From positions 51,141,285-51,205,284 of the forward strand of contig OU862910.1 of the NCBI GenBank assembly GCA_917880885.1: a stretch of 64,000 nucleotides of DNA, in the 5' to 3' direction. A program made the translations under genes and the position numbers. This document shows, one piece after another, positions 11,670-25,300 of the stretch. The stretch comes from Limnephilus marmoratus. Lineage: Eukaryota > Arthropoda > Insecta > Trichoptera > Limnephilidae. The number at the start of each line of letters is the position of its first letter. Position 1 is the stretch's first letter. A model generated the notes under the pieces. That model searched no databases and was not told where the DNA came from. It saw nothing but the letters and a program-made list of their open reading frames with translations.

Positions 11670-12090
11670 GAATTTAGTTGGTTATTAAATCAGCAACAAT
11701 GCACAAAAATTGTAACATGTTTGAGTAATTTTGACGCAGCAAAACACGGAGTTCCACAAGGGACTGTATTAGGGCCGCTACTCTTTTTAATCTATATTAC
11801 TTTTGACTTGTGTAACATTGTTATACCTGGTAAAATTTTCTCATTTGCTGACGATACTGCAATAACAGTCCAAGGAAAGACATGAGAAGATACAACTAAT
11901 AAAGCTAACAAATATATTACTATTGTCAAAGAGTGGCTGGATAGAAACCTTCTTACTTTAAATTATGAAAAAAACTCTTTGTATTCCTTTCTATAACACA
12001 CAGAAGTCAGCTCCCAAAACTAATCTTAATTTAAAGTTTCATAATATAAATTGTAACCCAATCACATTTTTTAACTGTGAAGAGATGAAA
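11670..12090 (+). pseudogene. LINE reverse transcriptase fragment (YADD-type palm), degraded
   Basis: The plus frame reads HGVPQGTVLGPLLFLIYI, then after a gap KIFSFADDTAITVQGK, then a stop. GVPQGS(T)VLGPLLF and (F/Y)ADD are RT motifs B and C of jockey-like non-LTR elements. It is 5'-truncated with internal stops. Confidence 0.85.
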
Positions 12091-12149
12091 TCAGGAAAAA
12101 TGATTAAATTAAGTTTAAACTACTTTTAAACTCTTTTACCCGATTCATC

Positions 12150-12490
12150 CCTTTTTCAGCTTTTCGAATACAGTCTCCCACGGCTTTCCATGGAAGAGAA
12201 GGACTGTGTCATCTGCAAAACTAATGACTGAGCCGTGACAGTTTAGATCACATAAATCATTTATATATATCAGGAATAAAATCGGACCTAAGACACTGCC
12301 TTGTGGGACTCCAAATTGGATTTGTATTGGTTGACTCGATTCATTTTGAATCCTGACTAATTATGACCTTTCTGACATGTAGCTTTTAATGAGGTTCAGT
12401 TCACGACCTCAAAATTCAAAGAGATTCCAATCTTTTTGAGTTTTTCTAGAAGAAATGTGTGATCAACTGTATCGAATTATATTTCCTTCA
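12150..12490 (-). pseudogene. LINE reverse transcriptase fragment, opposite strand
   Basis: The minus frame contains FGVPQGSVLGPILFLIYIND, LCDLNCHGSVISFADDTVLL and FHGKPWETVFEKLKK, preceded by LLEKLKKIGI-like sequence. It is the same RT region as the fragment at 11670 but a different family and the opposite direction. Confidence 0.85.
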
Positions 12491-13640
12491 AGTGAGTGCA
12501 CTTTTCATTTCACGTTTAGGCACTTTCTTTATCATAATTTTTGAGGTGAGAATACTGCACATATAATTAATTATTTGTAACATTTCTTAGGGTATAAAAC
12601 TCGCCTTTGTTGGGGTTATTTATATGCTCCAACAGGTTCCTTGGATAATAAAATAAAAAGCCAAATACCCTGTACTTCTTTATTTATATTTAAATAAAAG
12701 TAGCAACCTCTCCATAACACATACTATTATGAAAAATTAAATACCTACACTTTGAGTCTACAAAGACATTATATTATTATTACATAGTTTGGTACATACA
12801 GAAAAAATGAGCACAGAAAGATATAATATTCATAATATAAACACAAAAGGACATTGTATAATAACTTTACTACAAAGTACAAAAAAGAATGTTCCACATT
12901 CTTAATAGGATATAATATTATAGATTTTCACAATTTTATTACAAGAGATATATTATATTAAACACAGGTTTATATTTTCTACATGGGTACTCATATTCAC
13001 AATGATGGGTGAAGTCAGAACTTCATCCGGAAATATAAACAGCAATTTTACAACAATTTTTAAGTAGTTTTTAGTACAGTGAATTCATGGGCCGCTGAAT
13101 TTATAAAAAATATGATTTTAGACAGTTTTAAATAAAATAAATTTCTTATAAACATTTTCAAGCAAGTTCACAATTTAGCAGTGTGTGTGCAATGAGTGTA
13201 TATATACATACAAAACGCCAATAAAAATACTCGCTCATTTATTTACGAAAGGATATTATTGACCTGTATTCTTATATATGTATATATATTATTAAAGAAA
13301 TGCTTTTTTTATACATAAATCTACAACACATCTACGGAAGAAAAAATATATAAATCTAATGTTGGCCCCTACAGAACGTAGAATATATTAAAAATAAATC
13401 ATACCCTCGAAGGATACGTCAAGCCTCGTTCAGATTTAGAAGTAAAATACTTCCCAGCGACTATTCTAGTCAATAACAAGACAGTAAAAATGTTTAATGT
13501 ACAAATATTAAATATAAATATTTGTAATATAAATATTAAAAATAATAAAAAAAACTTAATTACCATCAAAGACAACTATTTGAATTTGTCAGAATGGAAA
13601 GTATTGCATTTAAACTTACAATTACATAAAATTAAAAGTT
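12491..13640. other. No recognised gene or element
   Basis: AT-rich and apparently unique. The 85-residue frame at 13490-13747 runs into the next SINE and is not a gene. It could be UTR of a neighbouring gene, but nothing in the sequence shows that. Confidence 0.5.
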
Positions 13641-13644
13641 GTTT

Positions 13645-13972
13645 TGGTTTATTAATACCGCACAAGAGTCCTAACTTCTCCCAACAGCCTGGAACCAGTG
13701 AGAATGTGGCATCCCCAATTGGGGTATGTTGTGAGACTGAAGGTTAAGGGAAGAGGAAGGTGGGGAAGTACCTGGCTATTCAAATTTGATCACCAAATAC
13801 AGCTAAAAACCATTTCAAGCAACGTTTCAATTCTGAATGGTGGTCTTACATCAGGGTGATACTGAGAGTATCTTCCATATTCTTATTTAAAATGATCAAA
13901 TTGTGAAATAACACAATTCAATCAAATATTTGCTTACACCGGGATACGAATCTTCTCGCTGGACCACGGAGG
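13645..13972 (-). mobile_element. tRNA-derived SINE, diverged head
   Basis: Minus-strand copy with CCAATTGGGGATGCC, ATTCTGAATGGTGGTCTTAC (complement of the body) and AAATTGTGAAATAACACAA. The head is decayed (TGGTCCAGCG, then TTCGTATCCCGG). Confidence 0.8.
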
Positions 13973-14465
13973 TCTAAAAAAGGATTAAATTTTTTTAATA
14001 TGAAATATCAGAACACCGACATGCCAAAATGTCAGAGTAGGGAGAGAAATTATTGTAAAACACCCTCAATATGGCGATCCTCCCACACAAAAGAAAATTT
14101 TCATTTCAGGTAATTTTCATTTTAAATGCAGTATTTTTCATTCCCCCTGAAGGCAAATAGTTACCTTTACAGTAATTAAGTTGAATCAAAGTGATTTTTC
14201 AAAAAAATGTTTGTATTAATCGTGGACAGCGATCTGAAAAGTTTACCTATTTTTCATTGAAAACATGCTAAGTTCATTACGACTTGATAGTTTTATAGGA
14301 CAATAAAATTCAGAAAAAAATGTATCATTTTCATTTAAAAAAAACCTAAATGTGTAAGTATGTTTCAAAAATGTATTAATTTGAGTAACATTAGGTTACT
14401 GTCATTAATTTTTTATTGTTTCACAATATTCAATAAGTTTGGGGCTAAAGGGGTTAAGTAAGATT

Positions 14466-14699
14466 AAAGGTGAGCATCCATCTGTCCACGCCGGCCGCAA
14501 CGCACGCACAGCACGCAACGGATTTTTCTATATCTTTATATATCTCTATATCTTTATATAGAAAAATCCGTTGCTCGTACCGACCGCCGGTATTTGCCGA
14601 TAGTGGACGCAGTGCTGTACTAATTCATATAAAGATAAAAATCCGTTGCGTGCCGTGCGTGCGTTGCGGCCGGCGCGGACAGATGGACGCTCACCTTTA
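14466..14699. mobile_element. Fold-back MITE with about 65-bp GC-rich arms
   Basis: Both ends read TAAAGGTGAGC inward, followed by TCCATCTGTCC, GCCGGCCGCAACGCACG and CACGCAACGGATTTTT. The left arm is 14466-14530 and the right arm is 14640-14699. A second small hairpin (GATTTTTCTATATC and its complement) sits inside. TA or TTA is the likely target. Confidence 0.85.
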
Positions 14700-14819
14700 T
14701 TATGATATGTTATTTCGTGTTATCTAAAAACAATAGCAGCTCTACACAACGATTATAAAAATCTTTTTGAAGGACATTTATGTGAAGTTATTTTTTATTC
14801 ACAGTCATACTTCTAAGAA

Positions 14820-15122
14820 GAGTTCAGCCGAGCGATTCTCTGTGTTTTGTGAGATCGAGATAGATTTCGGGCGAGATCTCCTGTCAGATTTGTGTGTTTT
14901 TTTTTGGCTGTTATTTGCTTTTTCTAGGGGCCGATGTCAGAATTTCAGCTGTGAGCTGTCACGTATTTTAGTCTAGGTCATTTTAAACAAGAATTCATGC
15001 AAGTGTATGCATGATTATTTATTCATTTAACAGCCTTAGAAAATCACAGAAATCTGACAGGAGATCTCGCTCTATATCTATCTCGATCTCACAAAACATA
15101 GAGAATCGCTCGGCAGTTAATT
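14820..15122. mobile_element. Fold-back MITE with about 75-bp arms
   Basis: Arms 14823-14900 and 15042-15118 pair through AGCCGAGCGATTCTC, TTTTGTGAGATCGAGATAGA and GCGAGATCTCCTGTCAGATTT. The interior has no coding potential. Confidence 0.85.
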
Positions 15123-17139
15123 CCGACAAATAGTTACTTTATACTATAATATTATGTAATTCATGTTACAATGATAATATAAAACATTAGACAACGATTA
15201 TTGTTGAAATAATATTATTTCAATGTATAGGTATGTACCTACTCTGTTATCATGGATTTATTTACATTTCCTAAGGTAAAGGCTTTCATTTAAAATAAAT
15301 AAATTTTAACACGAAATTATTATAAATTAGCTACAACATATTAAGTTTACCAACTTACTAACACGGTGAAATTTTCTGAAGAAGTTTTCCAAGGGCAGGG
15401 AACAACTTCTTGTGAGAAAACCTTATGTGGAACAAATTGGCCCATTTTTACAAATTCAGTCCTCAAAATCACTTCTCAAGCAAATTTCACTGTATCAGCC
15501 ATTATCTTTCCATTGGCAGGTGAAGATCTCCTAAAACATCTTAAACATCCACTTCTATTATTTAGGTTCCGGGAAATTTAAAGGAAATAAGTGACATATG
15601 AAATACCATGATTTAGTTTCGCATACATATAAACATAAGTTTAGAAGGAAGTTCAAATGGCAAAGAAGACGGTCGGAGGGGTGTCCCATCTCTTGTTTAA
15701 ATAATGGTACTATCGTTAAATTTTACAGAAAAAAATATTACAATGAAAGAAATTACATTTCATAACATATATTTATTTTAAATCATCTTAACCTAGCATC
15801 ACAACGGTTTCCAACTATGTACAAAAATGTATCCCCTACTTACAATCATTTCTTCTTCTGTTGGCATCTCACAAAGGTTGTGCACACAATAATATTATAC
15901 TGTCACGTAATGTAATTAAGTATTACGGTGACCATCATAATTGCTTCACTATACCATAGGAATATTATTACTTGCTGAAGACAATATTAACCAATCTCCA
16001 ACAAAAAATGTGGAACAGAAAAGGCAGAAAAAGATTCAATCGCATCTGTTGAAATTGGACCCAGTTTCTCTGCCATGCCAGGGTAGCGCTCTGACTGCGG
16101 AGCTAATTTCAACGAGTTCCGTCATTATTAACTGTATCGCACTTCAACTGAGAGTTACCAATATCACCTTCATTTCCATAATGCATATTTTATAACAATA
16201 TTTCATTGGGCTGGTGGCAAGTTACTGCCATGTAGATTCACTGAAGTTGATTTTTCATAATGCTTGTTTGAAATAAAAAAATAAAATTGTTTAAATGCCG
16301 CTAAAATGTTTTGAATATCAAATTATCGTCAACATTGGCTCTGGAATCCTCATAGGAAACTTCCTTACTCTTGCCGACCTCCTGCTGACCCCTCTTGTTC
16401 CTTATACAGAAGGATGCAGTGTTAATCTTAATTTCGTTCAGCCACCTACATTTAGACTATCCCACATTCCTCCATTATAGGTTTTCTAAGAAACATTAAC
16501 ACTACCGAAAAATTGTTTCGAATTTGGCAATTTCTCACAAAAATAAACCATTGGACCGCTGTCCACATGTTGCCGTTTGCGGCCCCGACCAGACTGTGGT
16601 CGACTTCAAAGTGTAGTGCTAAGAGTTGCATCTCTAAAACCAACTAGACACTTGTCCATATTACAGTCACCAAATCACACAACAAAAATTTAACTCGAAT
16701 AACAATGTACAGAAATTCCAGCACATAATTTTTTTATACCAAAAATTTTAAAGGTAACAAATTATATTTATTACCTATATTGAGCATCTAGTTGAGAGAA
16801 ATGAATAATTAATTATCAGGGATTCATCAGTAGTTTTCGAAAAATCGAAACGTTACTAGTAAAAAATTTGTTATAAAAATTTCCAATTTTGTCTTGCCTG
16901 TAGAGTTGAGTTTGTCGATCTTTTACCAGATATAAATTAATAAAATATGTTAAATAAAGAAATTTAGATTTTTTCAAATATTTTTCATTTTATTTAAAAA
17001 ATAAATAAAACCAATTAAACAAGTACGCTATGTATAATATAATTCGACAAACATTTTTAACAAAAAAATACATATAAAGTCATTTAATATCTATTCAAAG
17101 TAATTTCACTGCTTCAAAAAAAAAGGAATATAATTAGAG
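15123..17139. other. No recognised gene or element
   Basis: The sequence at 15360-16640 has a more balanced composition than its surroundings, with frames up to 84 residues, none recognisable. It might hold UTR or decayed element sequence. Confidence 0.45.
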
Positions 17140-17259
17140 TGAAGCCCGACAGTTTGGTTTATAATATTTAATAAAACATATAAAATTACAATCTGTTAAT
17201 CTGCGGAGAGCCGGAATAGAAAATCTTCAGCACAAACTCAAATACCAAATGAATACAAG

Positions 17260-17990
17260 CGAAACCGTGCAAAAATTACCTTGATGATTTTTGCGGAAAA
17301 ATCAGACCAAAAAATATGATTTAAATTTTATTTCAATTGTTTTTTTATTTCCAGATCAAACATCATATTATTAAAATATATTTTTTATTTATATTGTAAC
17401 AAGTTTTCCCAGAATAGATAACTTTATCTAGAAAAATAAGAAAAATCTCCCAACTGTAAATTTTTTTTTATACAAATGTATTTAAACTGTTTTGATTATT
17501 TCTGCTGCCTGAATACATACACTATCCGAATACGTACTCTATATTAATCCAAAAAACTTCTATCAAAACTTGTTTCAAAGAAATAATGACCTTTCATCAA
17601 ATATTAACATTTTTGTAATGCAGTTTAACAAAAACTAATTTTGATAGTCATAGACAATTTATTTGGTGAGCTGTGTCGTAGAGGCTACATTCATGAAATA
17701 AAAAGTAGAATCGAAGTGCTATTGGTGCAAGCGATTATGATTTTGTTCTCTGTACAGTTTTCAAAGCATAAAGGTTAGAATCGCATCACAAAAAATTTCA
17801 GCCTGAATGATATTAATGGGTCTCGGGAGCACCATCGGCAAGTTTCGCCATTAAAAAAAAGTCTCCGGAGCATAATCCGCACACCACTCATTAAAGCAGG
17901 AAAAAAATATCTGTACATTTTTTTCTGAACAATTACATGCTTGAACATATTAAAAAATAATAAAATATTCATAAAATGATTTTCGTAAAA
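17260..17990. repeat. Family F repeat (also at 32740-33400)
   Basis: It shares AATTACCTTGATGA, TTTCCCAGAATAG, AAATCTCCCA, CCTGAATACATAC and the hairpin module GCGATTATGA...TTAGAATCGC (17731-17784) with 32740-33400, in the same order. No ends could be defined. Confidence 0.65.
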
Positions 17991-18106
17991 CTCAATTTAT
18001 TCGCAAGGGGCCTTTTACTTTTCCACAAAAGTTTCAGAATTAAATGTTTATGTTTTGTTTTTTATTTGTGTGTTTGAAAATTTATACATTATTGATTTAA
18101 ATTGGC

Positions 18107-18372
18107 TTAGGGCCTTAGCTCATGGAGAAACTGAAAAAAAAAAACAGTTTTTGACGCAATCACAATCAATCTCCTTAACAAAATCGATATTTTTCTGATC
18201 TGACATGCCAGTTCGTGAGCCGCTATCATGGCAACCTATCAACAATGCAACTGAAAAACCACTCGCGTTTCAGTTGCATTAAAATATCGATTTTGTTAAG
18301 GAGATGGATTGCAATTGTGTCGACAACTGTTTTATTTTTCAGTTTCTTCAAGAGCGGACGGCCTTAGAGTGT
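18107..18372. mobile_element. Fold-back MITE
   Basis: The left arm contains GAAACTGAAAAA, AACAGTT and AATCTCCTTAACAAAATCGA. The right arm repeats these in reverse complement, with the ends reading GGCC next to TTAG on each side. The arms are about 90 bp with some mismatches. Confidence 0.8.
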
Positions 18373-18599
18373 ATTTAATATATTGCTTCATATATGTCCA
18401 ACTTCATTGCTACAACGCCACGGCATGAAAAAATATGAAATGACATAGAAAATAAATTAAAGACGACATGCTAACTATACTAATTCTTAATAAATTATTG
18501 TTCTTCAACAATTTATCACATTGTTCTGCCAATGCTCTCTCACTGGGGTCAAAACCAATCCACGGTTTATCATAAGGTGTTGTTTGTGAATACGATTGC

Positions 18600-19139
18600 A
18601 ATACGGTGACGAGGGTCTTATCACAGAAGCATAGTCATTTTCGCAAATACGACTCTGCTCAGTGAAGTTTATCACAAAAGTACTAAAAGTTTGGTGTATC
18701 ACAAAGCTACTACCCCCTATTCATAAATACCGCATAGCTCAGTGTGGTATATCACAAAGATACTATTCCCTAAACATAAATACGGCTTAGCTCAGTGTGG
18801 TATATCACAAAGATACTATGCCCTAAACATAAATACGGCTTAGCTCAGTACTATGCCCTAAACATAAATACGACTTAGCTCAGTGTGGTATGTATATCAC
18901 AAAGATACTATACCCTATTCGTAAATACGGCTTAGCTCAACGTAGTAATCACAAAGATACCATACCCTATTCATAAATATAGCTTAGCTCAGTGTGGTTT
19001 ATCACAATTCTACTATGCCGTGTTTGCAAATACGGGTTAGTTCAGTGTATTTGTCACAAAGTAACAAGCCTTATTTGTGAATATGGCTTAGCTAATTGTG
19101 ACTGATCACAAAGTATCTTGGCTCATTCAAGTATGCGGC
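18600..19139. repeat. Minisatellite (about 52-bp unit) abutting the UBE3C stop codon
   Basis: The block AAATACGGCTTAGCTCAG recurs at 18735, 18788, 18841, 18876, 18933, 18985, 19038 and 19089 (position of TAGCTCAG or its variant), mostly 51-57 bp apart. The next position in register, 19141, is the UBE3C stop region (GGCTTAACTCAG). The rest of the unit is TGTGGTATATCACAAAGATA and CTATGCCCTA. It therefore forms the start of the UBE3C 3' UTR. Confidence 0.9.
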
Positions 19140-19307
19140 TTAACTCAGTTCGAAGCCAGCTCCGGCGTTGATGGCGTAGAGAAGCTTCTCTTTGAGCATT
19201 GCCTCGGAGGGAAACTCTGGCAGCTTGAGGAGGTTCATGCAGGTGGAGGCGGATGGAAGACGCTCGGAGGTACCTGCATGCTGGATGCAGAATGGTGGAT
19301 CCAAGTC
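19140..19307 (-). CDS. UBE3C: UBE3C last exon with catalytic cysteine and stop
   Basis: It encodes [31 protein letters not shown] and the C-terminus [11 protein letters not shown], followed by TAA (plus-strand TTA at 19140-19142). The catalytic cysteine codon is at 19239-19241. It is followed by 32 residues, the same spacing as in human UBE3C. The 3' UTR starts directly inside the minisatellite at 18600-19139. Confidence 0.97.
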   Translation of the reverse strand, partial: DLDPPFCIQHAGTSERLPSASTCMNLLKLPEFPSEAMLKEKLLYAINAGAGFELS

Positions 19308-22300
19308 CTGAAACATTCAGTTTAGATCAGTTTCGTTAAAATCATGTTAATTGTCAGCAGAAGCAGCCTGTTACTGAAATTGTCAGCGGTGCATTTTGCT
19401 TAAAAAATGCATGTAAAATGCACAGTAAGTAGGCATAGAATAAAGAACAACACAAGAAGTGCCTCGTGGGCGTGTTTCGCGATCCAATTATAGGATTCAA
19501 ATGGGATGATGGTCTACGATTTCAGGCAAGTTAGGCTAAATGAAATTTTTGTTTATATTCGAATTTGTATGGAAGGCACTTCAAGTGTTTTATTCTATGT
19601 ATTTAAGTAATACACATGCATTAAATTAATTGTAGGGGGAGGGGCTGCAATTTATTCATTCCACTAAATTAAATTTTAAAAATAATTGTAATAATGACAG
19701 TTTATCAAAATCATCTCATAAGGACACGCAAGTCGTTTTTTTAATCGCTGATAATCTTGCGAAACTATTTTAAATCACCATGCATGCACACGCAGTGTCA
19801 ATGTGTGAATGTTGTAGTGCTAAAATCGTAAATTAGTTTTTCTTAAGTAATCAATTCTAGACCCATTAGATACGCTTGTTCAAAGTGGTGCAAAATACTT
19901 GTAGTCATGGCGCTTCGGGCATGTGTCCACAGTGAACGAGAGGCATTATATAGCTTCACCGCTCAACTCATGCCATTATGAAAATAATCTACGAGGGCTG
20001 TCCGTAAAATAAGGTCTCCAAGGTGCTGCGGTCACGAGGAACGATTTTACACGCAATCCTGCAACACTGGCGCATAGCCTGGTTTCCCCTTGCCAAATCT
20101 CCACCACATTGCCCTCTCTGTGACGCTTAGTCTTGGCGTGGCAGCCGTTCGCAATGGAGCTTCCACTCGCCGCGCACGACAGGTGTCATTGTAGTAGATT
20201 TTCAATTCGGGAGGCGGATGTGGGTACTGCCGCCCTGGAAATTGGACTACCGACACCCCTGTCAGGTCACCCTAAGTGGTTCGCTACGTTTGATGACTTA
20301 GGAGGGGTGCCCAGGTTCAGGGGGTGATGTTTGTCTAGGTCTTGGCGGCGACTGCGTATGGCCATCTACTGTGTGGTGGGCCAGATCAGGAGTGACTGGT
20401 TGAGGGAGACCTAACCTAGACCTATCCAGTCGGACTCTCTCGACCCATTGCCTTGCACCGCAGTGGAAAAGATGGATTCATTAGTCCGTCACTCCTGGAC
20501 ATATTGACCCCCACATTCCCACCTTTTTCCTTCCCAGAACTTCCTCTCCTTCCCTTCCCTAAAAATACCTTGCACACATCCCATCCCATTACGCCCCTCT
20601 CCCGACGAAACTTCCATTTGAATAAAAATGTGTCAAAACCTTGCCGCGGACCCCCTGACGTCATTCAGGGACTCCCAAATCAATTTTTATTTTCCACGGA
20701 CCCCCTGAATGATCCTGGGGACCCTTGGGAACTACTGGTCCAGAAGATAGCTCAAGTGATCTAGCAGGAATTATGACTGAAGCATACTTTAAATATATTG
20801 ATCAATGAGTGGGGGCAGATGTTGTTGTAAGTTATGTGAAAACTGTAGACAAGCAGCTCAATACACAAATGCACATACCAAGGAACCAACCGCCTCTGGT
20901 TGTCAGATAAAGCCAGTATTAGAACTGGAAGTCAGTATTAGTTACCTTGAAACCAAGCAGGGGGGGCCTGGAGCAGCTGGTGACGAACTTGAGCAATTGT
21001 CTCTTCTGTATATCTGTGAACTCTTCCAGCGCCTTCCAGAAGAATTGGATGGTTGGGTGTTCCAGAGTATAACCGCCTAAACAAAAAGAACAAATTATGT
21101 TCATCAAACTTCATAATAAATGTCACAACACCAGTACAGCAACTGCAAATCATTATTTCTGTGCATGATGAGAAAAACTGGTCAAATAAATTACAAGCGT
21201 GCATTTAACATTTATTCCACATATTAATGAAGTTACTAATAAGGCTATGAAATGTTAGGGATTTATTTTAAGAACAGTAAAAGATTTTACGTCACTTTAT
21301 TCATTTAAAATTCTCTTCACTGCTTTAGTAAGAAGTAATTTAGAATACAATTCCACTATTTGGTCTCCATACTATAAAGCACATCCAAAACAAATTGAGA
21401 AAGTTCAACATAAATTTTTAAGGTTCATTAATTTCAAACTCTCCAGAACAAATTAATTATGTTAACTTAACCTGTTGTTTGCCAGGGTAGGCCAGCAAAA
21501 AGCACCACCAATTAGCGTTCGCAAAAAGCGGCAGCCATGACACCCAATGACATTTCGTGTCCAGCGATTCTTGACACTGTCCTTCACAAATTTTGTACAT
21601 AGAAGGGTCAAAATCGTAGATGAAGGAATTTTTCCCGCGCATGCGCAAGAACTGCGCACATTCCCGCGCTCCGGTAAATTATTAATATAAATTATTAGGA
21701 GTGACCAGGCGCATTGCGGTTTTCTCTATGGTAAAGGGCGATAATACAGCAAGCGATTCTGACCGTGTTCTTCATACACTTTCTTTATACATAAGGGTCA
21801 AAATCGCGTGTAAAATCTCAAACACACCGGTGCACGAACGGCAAATGAGCGGTCAATGAAAATATTTAATTTAACTGACCTATCGTGTAGAAGAACCAAG
21901 AGCAATTTGGTTATTTTATTCAAATTGGTTAATGGATCACTTGACGCACCTGACTTAACAAAACTAATAACATTCCGAGTACCAAATCGTGACACGAGAC
22001 CTCCAGAGCTGTTCTTTGTTTATCCGTCTAAAACTAACTATTTCATTAACTCCCCAATCTAAAGACGACTACATAGGCTTGGAAATAAATTCAGTTCCGG
22101 TGATATTTTCATTTATTCCTCACCTAAATTTATATCAAAATTTCAAAAATTTTGATCTAAATTTTATTATTATCCTTCTAATATTGTTTTTGTTGTTATT
22201 TCTTTTTAATTCTGCTTCTTTTCTATTAGTGTAAAGCCAGAGAAATAATAATTGGTATTTTATTGTTTCTATTTCTATTATTACTATGTTACACGATTGA

Positions 22301-25300
22301 TGTAAATGCTCCAAGGGCGTAAATAAATAAATAAATTTTATTAAAAATAAAGGCACATTTTTAGATATAATCAAATGTAGGTTTTTGATTAATATCTTTC
22401 AGAATAATGATGAACAATAGTGTGAAACAAAAATTAAAATTAATAATAAAATAAAATAAAAAAGCGCGGATTATATGAAGGAGGAAAAGCAGATGGCAGT
22501 TGCTCGTTTAGCTTTGTGCGTATGAGCACATTAATTTAAAAGTCATCGGGGACATCCGAGGAAGACAGCATGATCAAGTGAACCACTTATAGATAAAAAA
22601 GAAAATAAATTACTGGTGCTAAAAAGAAGTTAAAAATATAAGAAGCTATTTTGACGAAAATGAATTGATTTTTGCATTGCGAGGTTGAGTCTATTGCATA
22701 TACCATTTCACCACAGAGATCTTAACTCTTTCCACTCGACATTTTTTGTTGTTTTTGTTCCACCAGCTCCATGCCAAAATTGCGTTTTTTAGTTTTAGTG
22801 TTGGTTTTTTTTAAATAAAATTGATTTTTTCTTATATGATATAACGTAAATAAATGACAGTTCATTCATTTTTACAGAATAAAAAATCCAATATTATTTC
22901 AATATGCATTAAATGATGAAAATTTAAATGGCGTTAGTGAAATTATTGATCTAGATATAATGTTTGATAGCAAACTAACCTTTGTTTGCCATATCAATAA
23001 TATTATTAATAAGGCCCTTAAAACTCTTGGATTTGTTTTGAGAGCTGCAAAAGACTTCAATAATTTAGGCACATTTATCATATATAAAACCCCTGTTAGG
23101 TGCCGACTAGAGTATAACTCTACGTTGTGGTCTCCATTTTACAATATTCATTCCGACAGCATTGAAAAGATTCAACATAAGTTCGTGAGGTTTATAAACT
23201 ATAAATTGCGTATTCCTGTACTAAATATTGATTGTAATTACCTACTGGATAAAATGTCCCTATTAAAACTTTCAGAAAGAAGAATTACCACAGATTTAAT
23301 TTTATTACATAAAATACCGCATTACAAAATTGACTGCCCTGAATTACTTCAATTAATCAACATCCAAATTCCCAAAAGATTTTGCCTACATTTACTACCC
23401 TTTTACTTTAACAACACCAGGACACTCTTTTACCAAAATTCCGCGATTCCGAGACTTCACAATCTCAGAAATAAATATTCTGATCTAGTAGATATATTTC
23501 ACCTCAAGAATAACCAGTGTAAATATTTTCGTTATTTGTTTTTGGGGTGTTATGCCGTGTTGCGCTACCTCCTTCCTTAGCCAACGTTTCGGACGTAGTT
23601 GCAGTGTCCAAAAACAATCCCCAAAAACAAATAACGAAAATGCTTTTGGCCGTGAAAATCTTAAAACGTATCAGTATAAACATTGTTTATTCCAATTCTT
23701 TTATACATCTATACACAAATAGTCGTTGATAATTTCTGCAATTTTGTTTATATTGCATATTCTTTTTAATGTTAGACTTCTTATCATTTTTACCAAAGCA
23801 TTTTATTTCATATTATATGTTTTTGTTGTTACTTTTTTTCATTATATTATTATGGTTTTTTTCATTATGGTTTTAGTTTTAAAGTATTTAAAAGTACTGT
23901 GTTACTTTACTTATAAACAAAGAATGTAAAAGCCCATTAGGGAGTGTAATAAATAAATAACCTTTATTTTACGAATTATTACATTATATAATGCATTATT
24001 ATTCTTAATTCCAATCTTTATGTCCCTGATTCCCTTGTTCCATTGTTATTGTTTTCAAAAGCAATGTTCAAAATATCTACATAAATCACCTTTGCGAAAT
24101 TTTTTTCCCAAAAAATGGAATTTTGGAATGGAAAGCGACTGCAATAATATTGCAATCCGGGAGCTTTGAAGAGACCCTTGTTGATTACTACACCAAAAAA
24201 TGCTTTCATTTCAATTTCATTCACATCCGTCCATGTTTTCCAAATAGAATATTTAGATATATTTTTTGTAGATACATTTTAAAATTGTCCAAAAAAGAAG
24301 TATTACACTATGTTGAGTGTCACTCAACATTGTAGCTGGTGGATCAAAATTAATTAAGAGTGGAAAGGGTTAATAGATAATAATTAAAAGAATAACAAAA
24401 CATTAAGCACCTCCATAATTAGTATGCTGCTTGAGATCCTCGACGTCCACCCCACTCTCGGCCCCGCTGACCAGCAGCCGCAGCTCCTTGGGCCCGAAGA
24501 GGCGCAGCCAGGCCAGCGGCACGACTCCGGCCAGCCCGCGCCGCGCAGCCGCTGTCTGCAGCCGCACCTGGCGTGACAGCTTCCACTCCGCCATCAGGTG
24601 GATGTATTCGATGCGGTTCCCTGCCGTCACGGCGATATTGGCACCACCGGGTTTCAACTCGTCCACCTTTCAAAGATGGGCGATCGTGTTAATAAGGTAA
24701 TACATTAATTTTAAATGTATCATAACCACAGTATTAAAATTTTAACTAACTAACCATCACACCTTTTTCCGCAGGGGTAGGCAGAGAGGACGGACCGCCA
24801 AACAACTCGGCCTTGGCACACAATCCTTGCCTCGTTCACATTCGTACATCTTCTCACACATGCTCTTTTATTCTTTTACATGCTTCTTTGGAAAGTTTTT
24901 TGTTGGCGCCAAATACGTAAACAAACTGTTTTATTCAGCCTAAAATAAGTCCTGAACATATTATTGTCAAACAATAGGTGATTCTTCACTAACAGCGATA
25001 ATGATCCTTCTTGGATTTTAGTTGTATATAATTCCTTAAAGGTAATCTTTTTTTAGATTTGTAATAATAATATAAGAACAAATCATCATCTTCTTCTTCC
25101 TCCATTAGTAACTCTACTTGGGTTTCCATTAGTGTAAATTATAACAGTACAACACAACTGACTTCATCGACAGACTGCGCTATACTGAACTCTGAAGGCG
25201 AAGGCGGTCGCGGTCTCCACCCACAGTAGTGCCGAAGAGACCGAGACACTTGTCGCGGTCGCCTGCCTCCGTCTCTGGTCTCGGTCTACAGTCGCGGTCG

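Noticed and set aside
24419..24700. Alternative frames overlapping the HECT exons (also at 25687-25912, 36297-36615, 43955-44212, 45256-45537)
   Set aside because: They are shadow frames caused by GC-rich exons; only the UBE3C frame has homology and splice signals.
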